A stretch of 59,142 nt of DNA from Candidatus Peregrinibacteria bacterium (GTDB lineage: Bacteria; Patescibacteriota; Gracilibacteria; CAIRYL01; GCA-016699755), in contig JANTGK010000004.1 in assembly GCA_024762935.1 (NCBI GenBank), forward strand, positions 1 to 59,142, read 5' to 3'. The first letter of the stretch is position 1. The number at the start of each line of letters is the position of its first letter. A program made the translations under genes and the position numbers. A model generated the notes under the pieces. It was not told the DNA's origin. It did not search any database and saw nothing but the letters and a program-made list of their open reading frames with translations. Below, piece by piece: positions 11,601-15,874 of the stretch.

Positions 11601-12053
11601 TTTGGAGTTGTTCGTCAGTATTTCACTTTGTCAGACGATGAGAAGCAATCACCTGTTACTTTCATAAAAAAAGGTTCTCTTCTAAAGGGAAAAGTAACTA
11701 TTCTTGTCCCAGAATCTCGTTTTTATACTGGGGTAACTATTCCATTACCGGCCGGCTTTGAAGCCATTAATTTCGCTCTAGAAACAGAAGATCAATCACT
11801 GAAGAAGCATATTGATACATGTGAAAATTGGTGGTGTCCTGGTGATAATCTCTGGAGATTTTCCCATAAGGAGTATCGTGATGATCGAATATTTCTTTTT
11901 GCCGATTATCTTCCTTCTGGAAGATATGAATTTGAATACCTTGTTCGAGCTACAACTGCTGGGAAGTTTCAGCAGTTGCCGGCAAAAGCAGAAGAAATAT
12001 ATCATCCTGAGATTTTCGGACATAGTGATGGAGACATGTTTATTGTAAAGTAG
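5652..12053 (+). CDS. Alpha-2-macroglobulin family protein, membrane anchored
   Basis: At 2133 residues this is the largest gene in the window. Residues about 19-42 form a signal anchor and the rest should be extracytoplasmic. A long series of beta-sandwich (MG-type) domains follows. Residues about 1196-1270 are a charged coiled coil (starting FDELKEDEKSLTEKMN), and a poly-Gly stretch lies near residue 1396, before the region typical of this fold (DTALWVANLHTDENG, LPDNTTTWQAWVTA). The thioester motif YGCAEQ is intact, with Cys1638, Glu1640 and Gln1641, followed by the alpha-helical thioester domain (LQEPDGGFGFWPDS). In this family the thioester traps attacking proteases. Most bacterial homologues sit beside a penicillin-binding protein gene (pbpC); none is here, which makes this a stand-alone copy. 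Confidence 0.93.
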   Translation: MPKKASQEGGHSSHSSPKIIRKILLVLSLVFSVFGLVLLGFFLSPEPQVLGSDQTGIVREIASNGVFEVHFTGKMNRESVEKSLLFTPEIPGKYVWKADDYVQFVPTDALPYGKKILLSISPSAKDMWGKNLQKEVVFQYLVIGPPQVTMISPISSEDWENVLRIRKGNEAKLLSDPVLIKKGQPITIMFDRPVRTLALDAVLPENKGNPLDFLTFDPPLTGDIRWLGTSAFEFLIHEEDWPNAQEVTATLKKGFPSVDGGKTTEDISWKLRTQSPKLISVTAGKTPLFVEKDGFSGTNILPDSRIVLEWNMPVELESFFDHLTITPERKIKDDYIIQDQKNKNHVYLDFTPPLARNEKINISIDTQVLPLDGKLASEKPYSISFETLPNTCAKLVNDSGEQVKELEIYPDDSFFIEFCSFMNWWDSEKEEEIDFSEKLKDHITLSSGASLEDAEVSCSGTGCTVWVPTLPGEEFDVFLSEGLTDVFGQSIPVSDISAHISVRDYAPMLYPMTRGGSRGLYDSDEPLGVFFSARNVSQVQVTTCEVPKETVRDIEGKGGWKWYDFSCKEGGKNIRKKTQSVPGEKNETNIFEVSIENENSDTSVIYWEVYSPEVLSPWDNEPRKYSGVAFSANASFTAKSGDGFVTVWATDFETGKPIRNFPVKFYDESGVAFAQGVTDEKGLLTAEKPDGVHEYWAEGISQKYRAYIGWDWDSGVSSWDFGISRDWQESPRMMGTVFTDRPIYRPGHTVFFKGILREDRDVHFTIPKDESVFVEIENSRGEKVFEKELALSKFGTFASSFKISDKSPTGRFFITIKRQEGERQVPFLHYTFWVEEYKKPVFQLKFLSEKEEFISGDEFNVDISSEYFFGAPLSGADISWYVVESPLHFDRWSGQGWFSFGDDQQWCWWECSSDEEVIHEGSGKTDESGMFHISFSPDVGSHKLYTLRATATDSAGQSVSGSKTFPFFAGEFVLGVRSLDFWLDESAKQARAQVLATDVDGEAITSKKFLATLQHVTWNSVKKRDIDGNYYWESEQELTDLESITAVTNVGGKVDIAFDLKDEEEYFGELRIFVQSEDARGNKITASDRVWRSSSNYYSPWRQENNDRMEIHLEKSDVSPGDTIMLFPASPFSEEVSALITVERRSILFQDVVSLKPGQPIVLDVTQEMVPNAFVSVVASKGKGPLGKIHRSIRKFDELKEDEKSLTEKMNVLEEKKNTILEKLEGANDNLAASLKKGMGNIEKELDTLRRKLVSSQESSEKLKAKIIVEYGDKPFPKLGIESPRPEIKVGIVPVRVSAAEKQLNVTIVPNKDEYIPGEDVSLIFRVEDSLGQPVPEADLSVAIVDESLLALKSRQNENIFDIFFQLRDLGVETATSLTNFVDRLNVTAQKGEKGGGGGGDLDLLKRKRGDFRDTALWVANLHTDENGSANVDFTLPDNTTTWQAWVTANTIDSRFGSKKRNFMSRKPLLLSPLLPRFLLAGDEAVVGASVHNQSGGELVVSTEFSAENVEILKRETTSFRLKDGGRKDIYYTIRALGKEETPLAEFDPALFTFSVQGDKETAVDTLEISIPIQAPAVGETVAVSGFLREEDSSQRENIFVPNGILQDIGSFFVSLTAGVVGNISDGLSSLVRFPYGCAEQIMSAHLPNVALVQMEKEIGQEFIGIDSEEVGKMVNDGLQKLYQLQEPDGGFGFWPDSMRSYPYLTAYVLFGLEQTRAAGYTVDTDVIRQAQRYLAKKLIESMSEEKMDLESSYSFADSDARAFAALALSYASDFDKSLISVLFDDRFTMSPEGKAYLLMAAERVLDENSQIPEKLIRSIESAAKQSDRTAFFQSGDNQWNFSSDIRSTAVVLLSLLKAEPNHPLIPKIVQFLRDNKHSSAKYIGGPWGSTQNTAWTLLALTEFIKQNPSGKSDVQVALNMNPVITDELLPHGKSVDISLPIANLLVGKINGVDVNKEGSSIGYDMVLNYFLPVEKVFERNHGFGVVRQYFTLSDDEKQSPVTFIKKGSLLKGKVTILVPESRFYTGVTIPLPAGFEAINFALETEDQSLKKHIDTCENWWCPGDNLWRFSHKEYRDDRIFLFADYLPSGRYEFEYLVRATTAGKFQQLPAKAEEIYHPEIFGHSDGDMFIVK

Positions 12054-12091
12054 AAAAAATCTTTTACTATTTTCACGTATCTCTCCCTCTG

Positions 12092-12107
12092 CTTCATATC
12101 TGCCTTG
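12092..12107 (+). repeat. 16-bp dispersed repeat fragment
   Basis: CTTCATATCTGCCTTG here is identical to the reverse complement of 1152-1167, which flanks REP-like copy 1. A diverged form (CTCCGCTTCATGCCTTCC) occurs just before the array at 15625. It lies in the 120-bp gap between the alpha-2-macroglobulin gene and the PerR operon. Confidence 0.6.
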
Positions 12108-12139
12108 TTGGTACTCTTTTACTTTTTATGAAAAAACGA

Positions 12140-12168
12140 TTGACAAATTATTATCCATGGATAATAAT
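12140..12168 (+). promoter_or_regulatory. Promoter with overlapping Fur/PerR-type palindrome
   Basis: A consensus TTGACA lies at 12140-12145. A perfect 22-bp palindrome (ATTATTATCCA plus its exact reverse complement) fills 12147-12168 and covers the spacer and -10 positions. A further half-site ATTATCCATG runs into the start codon. The AT-rich inverted repeat is of the Fur/PerR operator type, so it probably mediates autoregulation of the fur-dps-peroxiredoxin operon. The start codon is only a few bases beyond the -10 region, so the mRNA may have almost no leader. Confidence 0.8.
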
Positions 12169-12173
12169 TATCC

Positions 12174-12590
12174 ATGATGATTACTACAAAGGAAGTGAGT
12201 CGGCGAATAGAAGAGTTTTCCAATAAGTGTAAGGAAAAGAAATTTCCTCTTACTCCACAGAAAACAGCTATTTTTTCTTTTTTAGCCGGGACAACATCTC
12301 ATCCAACTGCAGAAGAGATTTATGGAGAAATGCAAAAGCAGTTTCCTACGCTTTCTTTTGCAACCGTTTATAAAAATCTTCAAAAGCTAAAAGATCTTTT
12401 ATTAATCCGTGAAATAAGGGTTGGAGGTCAGAAATCAAGATTTGATGCTCGGATGGATGACCACTCCCATCTTATTTATCCTAATGGAACCATTGTAGAC
12501 GCAGAACTGGATACAAAAAAAATTCCGGTTCCAGCAGGAATTCATCCGAAGGACATTAAAAAAATATCCGTTCATTTTTATCTTTCATAA
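12174..12590 (+). CDS. Fur-family regulator, PerR-like, lacking the CxxC zinc site
   Basis: This 138-residue winged-helix regulator begins MMITTKEV; the second ATG at 12177 is equally possible. The DNA-binding part contains LTPQKTAIFSFL, HPTAEEIY and the recognition-helix segment FATVYKNLQKL. Residues of the PerR sensing site are kept: the His of HPTAEEIY, the Asp in SRFD, HSH and the Asp in IVDAE. The usual CxxC structural-zinc motif after the HxH is replaced by IYPNG, and no second C-terminal CxxC is present. It probably senses peroxide or iron and represses its own operon through the 12147-12168 palindrome. Its stop overlaps the dps start by 1 nt. Confidence 0.88.
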   Translation: MMITTKEVSRRIEEFSNKCKEKKFPLTPQKTAIFSFLAGTTSHPTAEEIYGEMQKQFPTLSFATVYKNLQKLKDLLLIREIRVGGQKSRFDARMDDHSHLIYPNGTIVDAELDTKKIPVPAGIHPKDIKKISVHFYLS

Positions 12591-13057
12591 TGTATATGAC
12601 TTCTATAAATATTGGCATCAGTGAAGATGCCCGTAAGCAAATCTCTGATGAGCTCTTAATATTTCTCTCGGAAACATATGGTTTATACGCAAAGACACAC
12701 AATTTTCATTGGAACGTGACAGGTCCTGAGTTTGATGCTCTTCATAAAATGTTTGAGACCCATTACAATGAACTCTGGACAGCAACAGACGATATTGCTG
12801 AAAGAATTCGTGCGTTGGGACAATTTATTCCTGGCGATTATGCAGCGAAGACAACAATTACTCTATCAAATGATGTTCCCGTTGCGCATCAGATGATTCA
12901 GCAACTTATTGACGGACATGAGACAGTTCTTCGTGCTGCTCGAACAGTTCTCCCACTTGCTCAGCAAGCAGGTGATGAGGTGACAGTAGGACTTCTTGTT
13001 GACCGGATGGGTATTCATGAAAAAACAGCATGGATGCTCAGATCACTTTTAGAATAA
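12590..13057 (+). CDS. dps: Dps-family ferritin-like DNA-protection protein
   Basis: Dps dodecamers oxidise and store Fe(II) using hydrogen peroxide, which limits Fenton damage, and some bind DNA. The 155 residues match the family length. The ferroxidase region is clear: the His of AKTHNFHWNV, the His of FDALHKMF and the acidic pair in TATDDIAERIR. The start codon shares its A with the stop of the PerR-like gene (TAATG), so translation is probably coupled. A Lys/Arg-rich N-terminal DNA-binding tail is not evident. Confidence 0.95.
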   Translation: MYMTSINIGISEDARKQISDELLIFLSETYGLYAKTHNFHWNVTGPEFDALHKMFETHYNELWTATDDIAERIRALGQFIPGDYAAKTTITLSNDVPVAHQMIQQLIDGHETVLRAARTVLPLAQQAGDEVTVGLLVDRMGIHEKTAWMLRSLLE

Positions 13058-13098
13058 TCCCCTTAAGAAACCAAAAAACTTTTTCTTTTTTTTATCTT

Positions 13099-13650
13099 AT
13101 GACTGACGAAGTCAACCCTCTTTCAATTGGGAAACCAGCTCCCGATTTTACTGCGACTGCATATGATCCAAAAACGGATAATGTAGACGCAAAAATATCC
13201 CTTTCTGATTATAAAGGAAAATGGGTACTCCTTTTCTTTTATCCTCTTGATTTTACATTTGTATGTCCTACTGAGCTTATTAAACTCGGAAAAATGACGG
13301 AAGAATTTGAAAACAATAATTGCCAGATTATTGGGGCTTCAATTGATTCTGCATTTTCACATCAGGCTTGGTTTAAAGCTGATGCGCGACTTGAGAGTGT
13401 GAAATTTCCTATTATTGCCGATCTTACAAAAGAGGTCGGATTTGACTATCAATGTCTTCATGAAGATGGAATGCATTTCCGTGGAGCATTCCTCATTGAT
13501 CCTGATGGAGTACTACAATCAATGACTGTCAATAATCTTCCGGTCGGAAGAAATCCAGAAGAGCTTCTTCGAACTCTAAAAGCATTCCAAACCGGTGACC
13601 TTTGTCCTGTAGATTGGCATGAGGGAGAAGAGACTCTTGGAAAAGCATAA
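13099..13650 (+). CDS. 2-Cys peroxiredoxin (AhpC/Prx1 type)
   Basis: This thiol peroxidase reduces hydrogen peroxide and organic hydroperoxides. The start is the ATG at 13099 (MTDEVNPLSIGKPAPDFTA), giving 183 residues; the frame extends upstream into dps but without family similarity. The peroxidatic Cys is in DFTFVCPTEL and the resolving Cys near the C-terminus in GDLCPVDWHEG, so it is a typical 2-Cys enzyme. It follows dps by 41 bp and ends at a strong terminator, completing a peroxide-defence operon. The dedicated reductase (AhpF or thioredoxin reductase) is not in the window. Confidence 0.95.
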   Translation: MTDEVNPLSIGKPAPDFTATAYDPKTDNVDAKISLSDYKGKWVLLFFYPLDFTFVCPTELIKLGKMTEEFENNNCQIIGASIDSAFSHQAWFKADARLESVKFPIIADLTKEVGFDYQCLHEDGMHFRGAFLIDPDGVLQSMTVNNLPVGRNPEELLRTLKAFQTGDLCPVDWHEGEETLGKA

Positions 13651-13667
13651 AAGCTTTTGTATATGAA

Positions 13668-13697
13668 AAAAACCCATTCGAAAGAGTGGGTTTTTTT
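13668..13697 (+). terminator. Rho-independent terminator of the peroxide operon
   Basis: ACCCATTC-GAAA-GAGTGGGT (one G-U pair) forms an 8-bp stem followed by seven T. A run of A on the other side makes it usable in both directions, which suits the convergent gene ending at 13723. Confidence 0.9.
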
Positions 13698-13722
13698 ATG
13701 TGTATGATTATAAAATTTTCTA

Positions 13723-14367
13723 TTATTGTAGGTTATCCACTCTACATGAGACAGACCGACGTGAAGTGCAAATCCATGTCTCTCCCTTTTTCATAATCGG
13801 AAGATGAGCAATTTGTTTTACTACGTCATCTGGGGCACGAAGAACAATTCGCGGTCGTATAGAGCGCATAGCAAGTGGAATGGTGAGGGTTGTATGAGCA
13901 GCAAGTGTGATATCTGAAAACGTATGTTTTCCGCGTCGACTTGAAATGTTCCACTGGGAAAGATCTATAGGGAAGTCAGAAAAATTTTTAATGGTAATGT
14001 TTTTATCAGCAGGGTTCACATTCACTATTCTTAAATGTTCATACCCTTTCGTAGATTCTACAAAAAAAGTCATTTTCTGAAATTCAGTCGACTGAATATT
14101 TGGCTCAGGGGTAAAGGCAAAAAAATAAATACTGCTCGTTCGTCTGATGGGGATGGGCCCTTCATATATTTCTCCCATAGCAGGGGACTGATCAGGGTGT
14201 TTTGTCCAAAAAATACGTGCATCTTTTTGATTTGAGAAAATTTTGAGCGTAAAAGCAGATTGAAATACTCCTTCCTGAAGGTTTGTCCATACTTCAAGAT
14301 TGTTTGCAAATGCAATATACGGGAAGAAAAAAAGCGCAGTAATAAAAATAAAAATATTTTTTTTCAT
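13723..14367 (-). CDS. Secreted protein with chitobiase-C-like and lamin-tail-like domains
   Basis: The 214-residue product starts with a clear signal peptide (about residues 1-21, MKKNIFIFITALFFFPYIAFA). Residues about 30-105 resemble the CHB_HEX_C beta-sandwich found at the ends of bacterial glycosidases (FTLKIFSNQKDARIFWT, with YEGPIPI). Residues about 115-190 resemble a lamin-tail domain (LRIVNVNPADKNITIKNFSD, LSQWNIS). No catalytic residues are apparent, so an adhesive or structural surface role is an inference. It follows the small membrane protein upstream with 3 nt between them. Confidence 0.7.
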   Translation of the reverse strand: MKKNIFIFITALFFFPYIAFANNLEVWTNLQEGVFQSAFTLKIFSNQKDARIFWTKHPDQSPAMGEIYEGPIPIRRTSSIYFFAFTPEPNIQSTEFQKMTFFVESTKGYEHLRIVNVNPADKNITIKNFSDFPIDLSQWNISSRRGKHTFSDITLAAHTTLTIPLAMRSIRPRIVLRAPDDVVKQIAHLPIMKKGETWICTSRRSVSCRVDNLQ

Positions 14368-14370
14368 ACA

Positions 14371-14616
14371 CTATTGTTCAAGAGAAGCATCATCGATATC
14401 TTTTGCACTCCCCATAAACATATATCGAAGAGAGAAAACAAAAAGAATACCAATGCACATTCCTAGACAAGCAAATCCAAGAAATGGAAGAGCGAGAGTT
14501 TTTCCTTCAAGAGGCATAAGAAAAAAGAAGTCTCCTGTATAGCTCATGTTTCCGATAATAAGAACTCCTGTTAAAATAAGAAAGGTAAGAAATAGGATTG
14601 TTGTAATGGCTTTCAT
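14371..14616 (-). CDS. Small two-helix membrane protein, LapA/DUF1049-like
   Basis: The start chosen is the ATG at 14616 (MKAITTILFLTF), giving 81 residues; the frame is open further back but that would overlap the divergent yggS promoter. There are two membrane segments, about residues 4-24 and 43-65, with a loop between them containing a beta-like FFFLMPLEGKTLALP and a polar C-terminus. This is the layout of LapA-domain proteins, but sequence similarity is weak by eye. It is co-directional with the next gene, 3 nt away. Confidence 0.6.
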   Translation of the reverse strand: MKAITTILFLTFLILTGVLIIGNMSYTGDFFFLMPLEGKTLALPFLGFACLGMCIGILFVFSLRYMFMGSAKDIDDASLEQ

Positions 14617-14699
14617 CTCAAGAGAAATCGACGAACGGATTGTTGCACAAAAGTTTGATTCAATGCAATCTCTCTTTCCCTCTTTCATTTCTAAATATT

Positions 14700-15353
14700 A
14701 TGAGCATAGAAGAGCAATATCGTATGATTTGTAGAAAAATTTCAAAATTTCCAAACGCAAAACTCATTTCAGTAGTAAAGAACCAGCTTGTAAATGATAT
14801 ACAAGACCTTATTGATGCCGGAGCAAAAATTATTGCCTTTGGAAGAGTTCAAGAGGCAGAAGAGAAAATGCAAAAATTATATTTCTCTGGCAAGAAGCAT
14901 TTTATTGGACGGTTACAAAGCAACAAAGTAAAAAAAGCAGTTGTGTTATTTGATATGATTGAATCTGTGACAAGCTTTCCTCTTGCAGAAAAAATTTCGC
15001 TTGAGGCAGGGAAGAAAGGAAAAGTGATGGATATCCTTTTACAGGTAAACATTTCAAATGATTCGAACAAGGCAGGATTCTCCCTGGAAGAATTAACAAA
15101 AAGAGCTTCAGAATTACATCTTCTCCCCTTTGTGAGGGTGTGTGGGCTGATGACTATTGGAAAACGAAATGTTCTGGAATCAGAAACAAGAAAGGAATTT
15201 CAACAACTTCGGAAACTATGTGATAGAATGCGCAGTATTTTTGGTGATAATTTTACAGAATGCTCAATGGGAATGAGTAATGATTTTGTAATAGCACTTG
15301 AAGAGGGGGCGACGATGGTGCGCATCGGAAAAGGACTTTTCTCAAGAGAATAA
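14700..15353 (+). CDS. yggS: YggS-family pyridoxal-phosphate homeostasis protein
   Basis: This alanine-racemase-fold protein binds PLP and maintains its balance but has no known catalytic activity. The ATG at 14700 (MSIEEQYRMI) gives 217 residues, the usual length. The PLP lysine lies in LISVVKNQ; other landmarks are AFGRVQEAEEK, HFIGRLQSNK, the VNISNDSNKAGF segment, GLMTIG and the C-terminal CSMGMSNDF plus MVRIGKGLF. Its last codons and stop are part of a repeat that recurs at 15706. Confidence 0.93.
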   Translation: MSIEEQYRMICRKISKFPNAKLISVVKNQLVNDIQDLIDAGAKIIAFGRVQEAEEKMQKLYFSGKKHFIGRLQSNKVKKAVVLFDMIESVTSFPLAEKISLEAGKKGKVMDILLQVNISNDSNKAGFSLEELTKRASELHLLPFVRVCGLMTIGKRNVLESETRKEFQQLRKLCDRMRSIFGDNFTECSMGMSNDFVIALEEGATMVRIGKGLFSRE

Positions 15354-15391
15354 AGAAAAGACTTCGCTCTTTCTTTTTTCTCTTGTCCTCC
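15330..15391 (+). repeat. REP-like hairpin element, copy 2, overlapping the yggS 3' end
   Basis: Starting in the last codons of yggS, the 31 bases at 15330-15360 recur exactly at 15706-15736. The element proper (15341-15391, CTCAAGAGAATAAAG to CTTGTCCTCC) aligns closely with the reverse complement of 1169-1220. Purine and pyrimidine arms pair around a short TTCG/TACG-like centre. Placed here it could act as the yggS terminator. Confidence 0.75.
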
Positions 15392-15447
15392 ACTTCGTAT
15401 ACGACGTAATACAGTCGTCTTCTCCGTTGCGAATAGGAATTTCCTGA

Positions 15448-15495
15448 AAAGAATAAGAAAAAAGACTACGCTATTTCTCTTCTTTTCTTCTTCAT
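15448..15495 (+). repeat. REP-like hairpin element, copy 3 (partial)
   Basis: AAGAATAAGAAAAAAGACTA, then CGCTATTT and a CTCTTCTTTTC arm, match the core of copy 1 almost base for base. The outer CTCAAGAG arm is degraded. It lies in the 520-bp gene-free stretch after yggS. Confidence 0.65.
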
Positions 15496-15624
15496 TACGC
15501 ATTCGTCTTAGTAAAGCCGACTGCTCCATTACAGAAAAGGGGTTTTTTGAAATCATTTAAAAATAACTACCGTTATTTTTTCTGATTTCTCCTCCGCTTC
15601 ATGCCTTCCTATCGGAAGTCATTT

Positions 15625-15702
15625 TCGCTTCGGAACAAAAATCTCGCATTTGTCTCGAAACAGAAATCTCGCATTTGTTTCGGAACGAAAAGTTCGCATT
15701 TG
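15625..15702 (+). repeat. Three tandem copies of a 25-28 bp unit
   Basis: The units start near 15626, 15654 and 15679 and share a TTCGGAACnAAAATCTCGCA-like core ending in CATTTG. The first unit matches the reverse complement of 1113-1139 at 26 of 27 positions. Spacing is too short and too few units are present for a CRISPR array. Confidence 0.75.
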
Positions 15703-15705
15703 ATG

Positions 15706-15761
15706 AAAGGACTTTTCTCAAGAGAATAAAGAAAAGAGTACGCTCTTTCTTCTCTTTTGAG
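15706..15761 (+). repeat. REP-like hairpin element, copy 4
   Basis: The first 31 bases are an exact copy of 15330-15360, including the 3' end of yggS, although no yggS sequence precedes them. From 15717 (CTCAAGAGAA) the element folds into a long hairpin with a TACG centre and a closing TCTTTTGAGG arm. It lies about 115 bp upstream of the next gene. Confidence 0.75.
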
Positions 15762-15874
15762 GGAATATTCCTTGTACAATGAAACACCCTTCAGTATAAA
15801 TCGTTTTATATACTTGGGGGCGTATTTTTCAAAAAAAAGAAAATAAGGTACCCTTTTTCTAATTTTGAGGTCTT

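Noticed and set aside
15625-15702. Tandem repeats considered as a CRISPR array
   Set aside because: Three units with almost no spacer between them and no cas gene; they are tandem copies of a dispersed repeat.
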